Positions 26,284 to 34,333 of a stretch of 64,000 nucleotides of DNA are shown here, piece after piece. The position numbers and the translations under genes were made by a program. The notes beneath the pieces are model-generated. The model was given only the letters and a program-made list of their open reading frames with translations. It was not told the origin of the DNA and did no database searches. How positions within the stretch are numbered: position 1 is the stretch's first letter; each line of letters starts with the position of its first letter. Source of the DNA: Natronococcus occultus SP4 (lineage in GTDB: Archaea > Halobacteriota > Halobacteria > Halobacteriales > Natrialbaceae); contig NC_019974.1 in assembly GCF_000328685.1 (NCBI RefSeq), positions 3,463,001-3,527,000 of the forward strand, written 5' to 3'.

Positions 26284-26973
26284 GTCGGAAACGCCGTACG
26301 GCGAGCGCTCACCCCGCCTGGTTGCAGCCCGCGCAGTGTTTGGAACCGGCGCATCGTTCGCGGCTTCGCATTGTTTCCATCCAGCACAGTACTTTAGCAA
26401 TACATCGTGTCCACCGAATGCGTCGCGTCCAGCCGACGACCAGCAGCGGAAGACGGGGCCTGCTTGGTTTGTAACAATCTTCGCCTCCGGCGGGCGCCCG
26501 TGTCGTCGAGAAGGAACTACTCCGGACGCCGAACCGTGCTGACTGGCGCGAGGCGTGCGGTCACGAGGAGGCGGCGGGCCGACTGCAGCCTCGGAGAAGG
26601 GCGAACCGTCGTCCGGCCAGCGGTCCGATACAGTGAGAGACGAAATCAGTCGTCGGAGGCCAGGAGGAGGCCGATGGTAATCGGCTGGCAGCGCCGGACG
26701 GTGACTAAAACGACGCCAGGAAATCCGGAATTGAGTCGGTGAAAAAGGTATGACGTCGGAGACGATGATCGACAGTCGTGTCTCACAGCCACTGCGACCT
26801 ATCGAGGGGCCTTGAACCGCCGTGATTCACGGTGAATGTCGTCTTTCCTGTGAAACGCCACTTCTTCGGAGCAGATAACACCCATATAATATCAGAATGT
26901 AATATCACTGAATTATACAGTTCAGTCAAGGGTGTGATAGCTTTAGGTAGCTGAACGCGGTGGAAGACGAGGA
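26284..26973. other. non-coding or fully decayed segment
   Basis: About 690 bp of mixed GC. Open frames up to 111 codons are Arg-rich and resemble no family; I see no surviving gene. TATA-like TAGCTTTAGG (26938-26947) lies about 32 nt before ATG 26974 and is probably the promoter of the nucleotidyltransferase operon. Confidence 0.45.
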
Positions 26974-27990
26974 ATGATGAAAGCAATCGTACCGACTGCG
27001 GGGAACGGAACTCGACTGTACCCGCACACGCACACCAAGCCGAAGCCGATGGTGCGTCTGGCAGGGAAACCGATTCTCGGACACATCCTCACGAACTTTC
27101 GAGCGACGAAGGTCGACGAGATCGTCGTCGTCGTCGGGGGGCCGATGCAGAATCAGGTCATCGAGTACGCCCAGGAGAACTATAGCGATCGCTTCGAACT
27201 GACATTCGTCGAGCAGGAATCCCCCCAGGGACTCGGCCACAGCATCTATCAGGCGGAGTCGGCAGTACGGGGCGACAGCGCTGTGATCGCCCTCGGCGAC
27301 ATGCTCTTTCAGAACGGGTACCGAACGTTTCTGGAGGCCCACGACGCGCTCAGCAACGTCGACGGAAGTATCGGGCTGAAGCGCGTCACCGAGCCACATC
27401 GGTACGGCATTGCGAGCGTCGAAAACGGACGCATCACCGAACTCGTCGAGAAGCCGGTCGATCCGCCGTCCGATCTCGCGATCAGCGGCGTCTACGTCAT
27501 CGAAGACACGGGCCACCTCTTCGATAGCCTGGAACATTTGCTCGAGAAGAATCGTCGAGGGGCTGGCGGCGAGTACCAGCTCACGGACGCGCTGAACTTG
27601 ATGGTTAGTCAGGGGAGCGTGCTGGGGATGTTCAAGGTCGACGACTGGTACGACTGTGGCCGGCCGAAGACGCTCCTCGAGGCCAACCGCATCACCTTAG
27701 AGCAGATGGGAACCGGCGCTTCCGAGACGTCCGAGGGAAACGTGATCATCGAACCCGTTGACGTCGGCACAAACGTGACGATCAACGAGAGCGTCATCGG
27801 TCCGTACGTCAGCATCGACGACGGTGCGACGATCATCAACAGCATCGTCCGCGACTGCATCGTCGGGCGCAACACGACGCTCCGGGACGCCACGCTCACG
27901 GAGAGTCTCCTCGGCGACAACAGCACCGTCGAGGGCGAGCCGAACAGCCTGAACATCGGCGACAACAGCTCGATCTCGATCTCACAATGA
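26974..27990 (+). CDS. sugar-phosphate nucleotidyltransferase with left-handed beta-helix domain
   Basis: A 338-residue enzyme of the RmlA-like/long-form glucose-1-phosphate thymidylyl- or uridylyltransferase group. The N-terminal signature is AIVPTAGNGTRLYPHTHTKP, with KPMVRLAGKPILGHI and IALGDMLF (metal-binding Asp). The substrate region is KRVTEPHRYGIASVENGRI and VEKPVDPPSDLAISGVYV. From about residue 245 a hexapeptide-repeat beta-helix follows (VTINESVIGPYVSIDDGATI, SIVRDCIVGRNTTLRDATLT). It should make an NDP-sugar for the downstream enzymes. Its stop overlaps the start of the next gene (ATGA), so they are co-translated. ATG 26974 is chosen; the adjacent ATG 26977 is equivalent. Confidence 0.85.
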   Translation: MMKAIVPTAGNGTRLYPHTHTKPKPMVRLAGKPILGHILTNFRATKVDEIVVVVGGPMQNQVIEYAQENYSDRFELTFVEQESPQGLGHSIYQAESAVRGDSAVIALGDMLFQNGYRTFLEAHDALSNVDGSIGLKRVTEPHRYGIASVENGRITELVEKPVDPPSDLAISGVYVIEDTGHLFDSLEHLLEKNRRGAGGEYQLTDALNLMVSQGSVLGMFKVDDWYDCGRPKTLLEANRITLEQMGTGASETSEGNVIIEPVDVGTNVTINESVIGPYVSIDDGATIINSIVRDCIVGRNTTLRDATLTESLLGDNSTVEGEPNSLNIGDNSSISISQ

Positions 27991-28967
27991 GCGGAGAGAA
28001 CCCATCGAAACTACGCGACCACGCTGTCGTCACCGGTGGGGCGGGGTTCGTCGGGAGTCACCTCGTCGACTCGCTCCTCGACGACGGCTACCGGGTGACG
28101 TCGCTGGACAACTACGGAAGCGGGCGCAGACGAAACGTCGCGCGTCACGACAACAGGGAGCAGTTCACGCCACTTGATCACGACGTCCGTGAGCCGCTTC
28201 CCGAGTTCGACACCGTCGATTACATCTACAACTTAGCGTCGCGAGCGAGTCCCGCAGACTTCGGCTCGCATCCCATCGAAATCGCGTTGACGAACAGCGT
28301 CGGGAGCAAGCACGTCTTTGACCTTGCTTGTGAACACGACGCGACGGTCGTCCTCGCCTCCTCAAGCGAAGTGTACGGTGATCCCAAAGTACATCCACAA
28401 CACGAGGGCTACTACGGGAACGTGAACCCGCGCGGGCCGCGGGCGCCGTATGACGAGAGCAAACGGTTCGCCGAAGCGCTCGGCGCCGCGTACGAGACCC
28501 AGCACGACGTCGACGTTCGCACGATTCGTGTGTTCAACACCTACGGACCACGGATGCGGGTCGACGACGGACGCGTCGTGCCGACGTTCATCACACAAGC
28601 GCTCGAGGGAAAGGAGCTGACGGTGTACGGTGACGGCAGACAGACCCGCAGTTTCTGTTACGTGACCGATCTTGTCGACGGAATACGACGAGTCGCAGCC
28701 GCCCCCGGCGCCACGGGAGAGGCGATCAACCTGGGAAGTGAACGAGAGATGACAATTTATCGCCTCGCAGAGATCGTCATCGACCACGTCGACTCGCCGT
28801 CGGAGATCACCCACCGGCCTCAGCCCGCCAACGACCCCAGCGTCCGTCGACCAAACGTCGAGAAGGCGAAACGGCTGCTTGGCTGGGAGGCGATGACCGA
28901 TCTCGAAGTCGGCCTTCGACGAACGATCGACTACTTCAGAACGCTCACCGTCGAGACGAACCAGTGA
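27987..28967 (+). CDS. NAD-dependent SDR, UDP-glucuronate decarboxylase-like
   Basis: A 326-residue extended SDR. Rossmann motif TGGAGFVGSHLVDSLL (about 16-31), catalytic Tyr155-xxx-Lys159 in APYDESKRFAEAL, and SSSEVYGDP. The segment VHPQHEGYYGNVNPRGPRAP is distinctive of UDP-glucuronate decarboxylases (UXS), which have VHPQ-E-YWGNVNPIG at this position. FNTYGPRM, VYGDGRQTRSFCYVTDLVDG and LGWE complete the fold. It likely converts a UDP-uronic acid to a UDP-pentose; dTDP-glucose dehydratase-like activity is a less likely alternative. It overlaps the nucleotidyltransferase (ATGA), placing it in the same sugar-nucleotide operon. Confidence 0.85.
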   Translation: MSGENPSKLRDHAVVTGGAGFVGSHLVDSLLDDGYRVTSLDNYGSGRRRNVARHDNREQFTPLDHDVREPLPEFDTVDYIYNLASRASPADFGSHPIEIALTNSVGSKHVFDLACEHDATVVLASSSEVYGDPKVHPQHEGYYGNVNPRGPRAPYDESKRFAEALGAAYETQHDVDVRTIRVFNTYGPRMRVDDGRVVPTFITQALEGKELTVYGDGRQTRSFCYVTDLVDGIRRVAAAPGATGEAINLGSEREMTIYRLAEIVIDHVDSPSEITHRPQPANDPSVRRPNVEKAKRLLGWEAMTDLEVGLRRTIDYFRTLTVETNQ

Positions 28968-28973
28968 CGATCG

Positions 28974-29210
28974 ATGACCTGGTACATCCATTCCGGTTCG
29001 TCGACCCCGATCGACGTGCGACTGACGAGAACTACTGGAGTTAACCACGAGCAGCCAGAGCCAACCACGAGCAGCCGGGGCCAACCACGAGCGACCGGAG
29101 GTAACCACGAGCGTTCGGCGCCAGCCACGAGCATTCGGAGTCGGCCGCGAGCAGCCGGAATCGGCCGCGAGCAGTCGGAGTCGGTCGCGAGCGACCGGGG
29201 CCAGCTATGA
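28974..29210 (+). CDS. short ORF spanning the 20-bp repeat array (doubtful)
   Basis: A 78-codon frame begins 6 nt after the UXS stop and ends TGA at 29208-29210, overlapping the next start as ATGA. Because the array period is 20 bp, three units make 20 codons. The product is rich in Arg, Ser, Glu and Gly and matches nothing I know. Its position between coupled genes could keep ribosomes moving through the array. Equally, it may be open by chance. Confidence 0.25.
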   Translation: MTWYIHSGSSTPIDVRLTRTTGVNHEQPEPTTSSRGQPRATGGNHERSAPATSIRSRPRAAGIGREQSESVASDRGQL

Positions 29211-29222
29211 GTATCCGGTCGG
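29043..29222 (+). repeat. 20-bp tandem repeat array, about 9 units, containing the next start codon
   Basis: Eight degenerate 20-bp units (for example AACCACGAGCAGCCGGGGCC) run in perfect register from 29043 to 29202. A ninth, AGCTATGAGTATCCGGTCGG (29203-29222), carries the start codon and first codons of the SDR gene at 29207. Divergence from AACCACGAGC toward GGCCGCGAGC across the array suggests stepwise duplication of the translation-initiation region. Confidence 0.9.
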
Positions 29223-30169
29223 TCCTCGTCACCGGCAGTAGCGGGATGATCGGGACGGCGCTCACGAGATGCCTCCATGCCGACGGCTACGACGTGTATG
29301 GCGCGGACGTCAAGTCGAATCCGTGGGATGAGGAGCTGGACGCTGCGACCGAGATCGTCGACCTCAGAGAGCGAGAAGCGCTCCGTCGACTCCCGACGGA
29401 CGTCGACGCGGTGGTCCATCTGGCGGCACACTCACACGTCCGTCCCCTCGTCGAGCGCCCGGAGGGGGCGCTGGAGAACGTGACGATGACGTTCAACGTC
29501 CTCGAGTTCGCCCGAAAGAACGACATCCAGAACGTGCTGTTCGCGAGTTCGCGTGAAGTGTACGGCGAGGAACGTCAACTCGTCTACGACGAGGCGAACA
29601 CCCAGGCCGATCGGGGCGAGAGCCCATACGCTGCCAGTAAAATCGGCGGTGAGGCGATGGTCACTGCGTTCAGCCGGAGCTACGGCATCACGACGTCGAT
29701 CGCCAGATTCGCGAACGTGTACGGACGGTTCGACGTGTCGAACCGGGTGATCCCGCTGTTCATCGCACGCAGCCGTGACGGCCGCGAACTGGCCGTCTAC
29801 GGCGCGGAGAAGCTACTCGATTTCGTCTTCATCGACGACTGCGTCGACGGCCTCTTCCGGATGATCGACAATCACGAAAAAGTCGCGAACGCGACGGTGA
29901 ACATCGCGTCCGGTCGGGGAACGTCGCTCCTCGAACTCGCCCAGGAGATAGACGAGCGAACGCCCAGGGAGTCAGAGATCGTCGTCGAACCCTCCCGGAC
30001 AGGCGAGACGAGCAGGTTCATCGCCGACGTCGAAAAAGCGAGGCGAATTCTCGGTTACGAGCCCGAGTACGACCTTGGCGAGGGGCTCGACGAAACCATC
30101 CCCTGGTATCTCGACCGGCCAAGTGCTCTAAAGAGAGTCGAGTCTTACTCCGATGAGAGCGCGTTCTAG
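29207..30169 (+). CDS. NAD-dependent epimerase/dehydratase (SDR)
   Basis: A 320-residue extended SDR. VLVTGSSGMIGTALTRCLHA is the NAD-binding motif (TGxxGxxG type). DAVVHLAAHSHVRPLVERPE, ASSREVYGEERQLVYDEANT, and Tyr141-xxx-Lys145 in SPYAASKIGGEAMV form the active site. FANVYGR, LDFVFIDDCVDGL and RRILGYEPEYDLGEGLDETI are typical of UDP-glucose-4-epimerase-like enzymes. It is the second sugar-nucleotide-modifying enzyme of this operon. The exact reaction (epimerase or dehydratase) is not decided by the motifs. The start codon lies in the last unit of a tandem repeat. Confidence 0.85.
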   Translation: MSIRSVLVTGSSGMIGTALTRCLHADGYDVYGADVKSNPWDEELDAATEIVDLREREALRRLPTDVDAVVHLAAHSHVRPLVERPEGALENVTMTFNVLEFARKNDIQNVLFASSREVYGEERQLVYDEANTQADRGESPYAASKIGGEAMVTAFSRSYGITTSIARFANVYGRFDVSNRVIPLFIARSRDGRELAVYGAEKLLDFVFIDDCVDGLFRMIDNHEKVANATVNIASGRGTSLLELAQEIDERTPRESEIVVEPSRTGETSRFIADVEKARRILGYEPEYDLGEGLDETIPWYLDRPSALKRVESYSDESAF

Positions 30170-30277
30170 TACACTGTTCGGGAAGATCCGACTCCTCCCG
30201 TCGCTAGCGGCACCTGCGCGTCGGTTGGCCCTCTCCGTGCTGTGGGACGGGGACGATTCGAAGGAACTCCCACTCGT

Positions 30278-31384
30278 ATGAGCAGGAACGTTCTGTATAT
30301 CGTCTCTACGTTGCGGAAAAGTGGTGTTACGAGTCAACTCTACAACATTCTCGATCACTTGCACCGAGAATTTGTTCCGTTTATCCTCACGCTCTCTCCA
30401 GAGGGAGAAGACACCGATTACGAACGATTCGCCCAACTGGATGCTATGTTCTATTCATTGGGGCTTTCACGCTTCGGCGGGGCTATCCGTGGACCGTTTC
30501 GTCTCCGTTCCGCCGTCGAGGAGGTCGATCCGGACGTCGTACACACGCTGGGAATCAGAGCTGACACGCTCTCAGCGTACCTCCTCCCAGAATACGATCG
30601 AGTCACGACGATCCAGAATCACCCCTACAAGGATTACCCGACAAGGTATGGAGAGCGACGGGGAACCGCGATGGCCTGGACGCACGTCCACACCTTCCGG
30701 CGAATCGATCGGCCGGTCGCCTGTTCAGAGACAGTACACGAGCAGCTCAGCGAGTACAGTGTCGAAGCGGAGACGATCCAGAACGGAGTCGATTGTGAAC
30801 GGTATCAGCCGGTGTCACCAGCGCAACGACGACGACTTCGCGACGGGCTCGATTTGCCCACGGACGAGCCCGTGATCGTCTTCACTGGCTCTCTGATCCC
30901 TCGAAAAGATCCACTCACCGCGATACGAGGGTTTCTGGGGAGCGACGTCGAGGGATCGACGCTCGTGTTCCTCGGAGATGGTCCGCTCAGAGCGGAGTGT
31001 GAGTCGATCGCGTCGTCAACGGACAGTATTCGGTTCGAAGGTTGGGTCGATAGCGTCAAGGAGTATCTCGGCGCTGCCGACTACTTTCTCGCCTCATCGA
31101 GAGCAGAAGGGCTTCCAAACGCGGTAATGGAGGCGCTGGCTACCGGATTACCGGTCTGTCTCTCGGATATCGGCCCGCACGAGGAGATACTCCAGTACGA
31201 TTTTCGGGCGGGTGAGCTGTTTGCTGCCGGTGACGAAACTGAACTGGCCACTGTACTCGATGAACTTCTCGCGACGGACGTCAATGACCGTTCGGAAGCT
31301 GCGGTCGGAATCGCACGAGACTGGCTGAGCGCGCGATCGATGTCAGAGGAGTATCAACGTCTCTATAGTGAGATTATCTGTTAG
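30278..31384 (+). CDS. family 4 glycosyltransferase
   Basis: A 368-residue GT-B enzyme. MSRNVLYIVSTLRKSGVTSQ is the N-terminal motif. DVVHTLGIRADTLSAYLLPE and ENGV-like QNGVDCERYQP lead into the donor-binding half with VFTGSLIPRKDPLTAIRGFL, LVFLGDGPLRAECESIASST, FEGWVDSVKEYLGAADYFLA, and SRAEGLPNAVMEALATGLPV (E-x7-E). All motifs are complete. ATG 30278 is preferred over an upstream in-frame GTG (30242), which would add 12 unrelated residues. It probably adds a sugar to the glycan made by this locus. Confidence 0.9.
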   Translation: MSRNVLYIVSTLRKSGVTSQLYNILDHLHREFVPFILTLSPEGEDTDYERFAQLDAMFYSLGLSRFGGAIRGPFRLRSAVEEVDPDVVHTLGIRADTLSAYLLPEYDRVTTIQNHPYKDYPTRYGERRGTAMAWTHVHTFRRIDRPVACSETVHEQLSEYSVEAETIQNGVDCERYQPVSPAQRRRLRDGLDLPTDEPVIVFTGSLIPRKDPLTAIRGFLGSDVEGSTLVFLGDGPLRAECESIASSTDSIRFEGWVDSVKEYLGAADYFLASSRAEGLPNAVMEALATGLPVCLSDIGPHEEILQYDFRAGELFAAGDETELATVLDELLATDVNDRSEAAVGIARDWLSARSMSEEYQRLYSEIIC

Positions 31385-31774
31385 CTCCGATTTCGGCGCT
31401 GTGAAAGCGCGACTCGGGAGAGTGCCCGAGTATCAGATGGAAGATCGAAACGCAGCTCTCCCCCTCAGGAAACCCATAGACGTGGGCCCGTTAAATCCTT
31501 CGTAGAACGGGAGAAACCCGTCGACCACCAGGACGGCAGAGCACCACCACACGTGGACGTCAGGAAGTCCAGGGAGTGCGACGCGTGGGCCCCAGGCCGC
31601 TGCCCGGACGAATCGGACACTACTCGTCGGACGCCGACTCAAGAGGGCTCGATCAGAGAGCGATCGGATACCGCCCGTATACGATAGTTGTTAATTCTTC
31701 AGATAGCACAAAAATGTCAAATAGGTGCGCACCGTCTTCCCGGAAGGAATTCACGTCTGCAGGTGCACGACGAA
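31385..31774. other. intergenic with a hairpin, no supported gene
   Basis: About 390 bp. ACTCGGG (31412-31418) pairs with CCCGAGT (31425-31431) around AGAGTG, 28 nt after the glycosyltransferase stop, a possible transcription-end hairpin without a T run. The remainder may hold remains of an element, but I recognise no family. An AT-rich stretch near 31688-31715 may be a promoter for the next gene. Confidence 0.35.
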
Positions 31775-32737
31775 ATGTCATCCGGGGTTCTCTACATCAC
31801 AGCCGGGAAAATGTACCTCGAGGAAGCGAAGGAATCGGCCCGGATACTGAAGGCAGAAATGCCTGATATCTCTATTTCGATCGTCGCAGATCGACCCCCC
31901 GAATCAGAACTGTTTGATGAATACATCGAACTGTCCGAGCCGAACTTTGGGTGGCTAGACAAAGTCGAGAATTTATCCCGGACGCCGTACGACAAAACGG
32001 TGTACTTCGATAGCGATGTCTACGTCGAGAGCGAGTTCTCGGAGATTTTCGATATCCTGGACGTGTTTGATGTAGCGATGGTTCCGGATCCGAACCAGCA
32101 CCCCGTGCTGGACTCTCAGTACAACGCACAAACGACGGAGATGTACTCGGGAGCTGGTCGCACACTCACCGAATTCAACGCTGGTGTCATCGCCTACCGG
32201 ATGACCGATTCAGTGAACGACTGTCTCGACGATTGGCAGGAGTTGTACGACCCAGACGAACACTGGAGTGATCAGCCATCCCTACGCGTCGCGCTTTCAC
32301 GGAACGACGTGCGGTTTTACCCGTTGAGAACGCAGTACAACTACATGCCCGGTCTGGAGAACCTTCTCAGTGGAGAGGTGAAGATCGTCCACAATCGGCT
32401 CATCGATTCCCCGGATCTCCGCCCACGTTACAAGGACGTACCTCCATCCGAACTCCAGTCAGTCATCGCTAAAGTGAACAGTAACGCAGGGATCGCACGC
32501 GTTGCATACCCCGCCCTCGGTCACGGCGGCATTGAAAGCTATCACGAAATCGTCGTCCGTCCCCCCACGTCGCCACCCGAGCGCCTCTACTACTCCGTGA
32601 AGGCACACGGCCTGAGTGCGACGGTACGGGCATATCCGCCAGTTTCCTTGGTAGAGAGTCTGTACCGATCGATCACCGAACGAGGGGTAGAGACAACGAC
32701 GAGAGCGATAGCCAGAAAACTCTTAGGGAAGAGTTGA
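31775..32737 (+). CDS. GT8-like nucleotide-diphospho-sugar transferase
   Basis: A 320-residue protein. SGVLYITAGKMYLEEAKESA begins a GT-A fold. YDKTVYFDSDVYVESEFSEI contains the DxD metal-binding motif in the context used by GT8 and related DUF glycosyltransferases. EFNAGVIAYRMTDSVNDCLD and WSDQPSLRVALSRNDVRFYP (the conserved DQ) complete the catalytic core. The C-terminal 100 residues have lost clear family similarity. ATG 31775 is preferred; an open upstream extension (31688) is not conserved in composition. It is the last glycosyltransferase before the insertion-sequence cluster and probably decorates the glycan. Confidence 0.75.
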   Translation: MSSGVLYITAGKMYLEEAKESARILKAEMPDISISIVADRPPESELFDEYIELSEPNFGWLDKVENLSRTPYDKTVYFDSDVYVESEFSEIFDILDVFDVAMVPDPNQHPVLDSQYNAQTTEMYSGAGRTLTEFNAGVIAYRMTDSVNDCLDDWQELYDPDEHWSDQPSLRVALSRNDVRFYPLRTQYNYMPGLENLLSGEVKIVHNRLIDSPDLRPRYKDVPPSELQSVIAKVNSNAGIARVAYPALGHGGIESYHEIVVRPPTSPPERLYYSVKAHGLSATVRAYPPVSLVESLYRSITERGVETTTRAIARKLLGKS

Positions 32738-33060
32738 GCAGTGACCGGATGCAAGGAGGAAAAACCCTGTCACGGACGCCAGGACCACTCTTCGCGTTCG
32801 CCAGCTGGACACGATCGGTCCAGACATCAATAGAGGGTGACTCCATGAGAATCCCGCTGAAATACCTGGACCGTGAAGTATGCCATGGAGTCCCGAAGGT
32901 CGATCTATGACATGCACCTCCGAGTACGGGAGGGTGACGGACCTCGGACGCGAAGGTACAGGAGAATTGGGATCGCAGCCCGGCCGACACCGGTCGGTCG
33001 CGGCTGCGAGCCCGTAGCGATGTCGTTCCGCTTCACGCGTTCAGGACTCCAGAGGGCACC
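32738..33060 (+). mobile_element. left flank/left end of an IS110 element
   Basis: This non-coding stretch lies between the glycosyltransferase stop and the IS110 transposase start. IS110-group elements carry a long non-coding left end that encodes a guide (bridge) RNA. The precise left boundary is not visible, because IS110 elements lack inverted repeats. The hairpin described at 32969-33013 is the clearest structure in it. Confidence 0.45.
32969..33013 (+). ncRNA. candidate IS110 bridge-RNA hairpin
   Basis: The pairing is nested: GGG (32969-32971) with CCC (33011-33013), a 3x2 internal loop (ATC opposite AG), then CGCAGCC (32974-32980) with GGCTGCG (33002-33008), a second internal loop, and CCGAC (32984-32988) with GTCGG (32993-32997) around ACCG. 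A stem with internal loops just upstream of an IS110 transposase is what a bridge RNA looks like. The transposase is dead here, so the RNA would be a relic or act in trans. Confidence 0.4.
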
Positions 33061-34081
33061 ATGACCGCAACCACTGATCACTACCTGGGCATTGACGTCC
33101 ACAAACGGCAGCCACAGGTCGCTGTCCTTGACGATGAAGGTGCCGTCGTTGAAGAGATCCGCGTCGTTAACGCGGATCTCGACGAGATCGCAGAGAAATA
33201 CGCAGGAAGTCAGGCGGCGATCGAAGCCGGAAGCAACTACTTCACGATCTACGACAGGCTCGATGAGCAGTTGGATGTGGCTCTCACAATCCGGCCAAGG
33301 CGGATTGGCTCGAAGATCAGAAACAAAAAAATGACCGCAAGGATGCCAAGAATCTGGCACGATTTCTTCGGTTGGGCAAAGTTCCCGAAAGTTACGTTCC
33401 ACCCGAAGAATACCGGCGCTACCGCGCGCTTGCGCGCGGTCGCAAAGAAGCTGTAGACAAACAGTCAGATTTCAAAAACGAGGTCAACTCGTTGCTGGAT
33501 CAAAACGGCGTGATCTACGATGGATCGTTGTGGAGTGATCAAGGGCGTGAGTTCCTCCGGGAACTTACGCTCGATTCAGCTTCAGAGCTGTTGTTGGAGC
33601 AATGGCTGGAAGCGATCGATGAGTTTACAGTGAAGATCAAGCGGATGCAGCGGCGGATCGAAGAGATAGTAACGGAGGTAGCAGAGGTGGAGACGTTGAT
33701 GACCGCGCCCGGAATAGCAGCGTATTCCGGGCTCATGATTCACGGTGAGATCGGTGAAGTAGATAGATTTGACCGTGCAGCTGAAGTGGTGAGTTACGCG
33801 GGATTAGGCCCAGTAATCCGTGAGTCTGGTGACTCGCGGAGAGAGGGCCGAATCAGCAAGGAAGGAAACGGCTACTTGCGGTGGATTCTGATCCAATGCG
33901 CGAACACCGCGGTTCACAACGCGAAGGATCCGTACTTGAGCAGTTCTACTGGCGGCTACGGAATAAGCGTAACAAACCGCACAAGGTAGCGATCGTCGCA
34001 ACTGCACGCAAGCTGCTAGTGGCGTTGTTCAACATGCTCAGGAACGACGAAACGTACGACCCACCGGAGGTGAGTGCCTGA
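33061..34081 (+). pseudogene. IS110-family transposase with two frameshifts
   Basis: Three frames read in order give one IS110 protein: HYLGIDVHKRQPQVAVLDDE (DEDD domain), IRVVNADLDEIAEKYAGSQA, EAGSNYFTIYDRLDEQLDVAL; then NPAKADWLEDQKQKNDRKDA, RDAKNLARFL-like RKDAKNLARFLRLGKVPESY, TAPGIAAYSGLMIHGEIGEV, DRAAEVVSYAGLGPVIRESG; then LEQFYWRLRNKRNKPHKVAI, and NMLRNDETYDPPEVSA. Frame changes occur at about 33288 (one A missing) and about 33930 (one base missing in TACTTGAG). The serine-containing Tnp_20 domain is otherwise preserved. The element is probably recently dead and could be complemented in trans. Confidence 0.85.
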
Positions 34082-34333
34082 GAGACGCCCTGGCGTCTCT
34101 CATCGGCGGGTTTGAAGCAGGACGAGCGACTGGTGTGTCAGTTCAATAAGTGACCGCCTGAGGGCCAGCTGAGAGTCTGATTCGACCGCTTGATAGGGAT
34201 TAGTGACGTCCAAGATCAGGTCGTATCGTGTGGCCCGGAACAATTTTCTCGATTCACGTGGTATGGCTCGGTAGCGGGATTCTCAGCGATGTCATAGAAT
34301 ACGTCACACACGAAAGAGTAGGGTTGAGAAGCC

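Noticed and set aside
26407..26742. 111-codon plus-strand frame
   Set aside because: Arg-rich, no motif, no promoter, and unlike any neighbouring protein.
29043..29222. CRISPR array
   Set aside because: The units are 20-bp direct tandem repeats without spacers, and no cas genes are nearby.
31430..31640. Possible TnpB or transposase remnant
   Set aside because: The open frames are short and no zinc-ribbon or catalytic motif can be seen in either strand.
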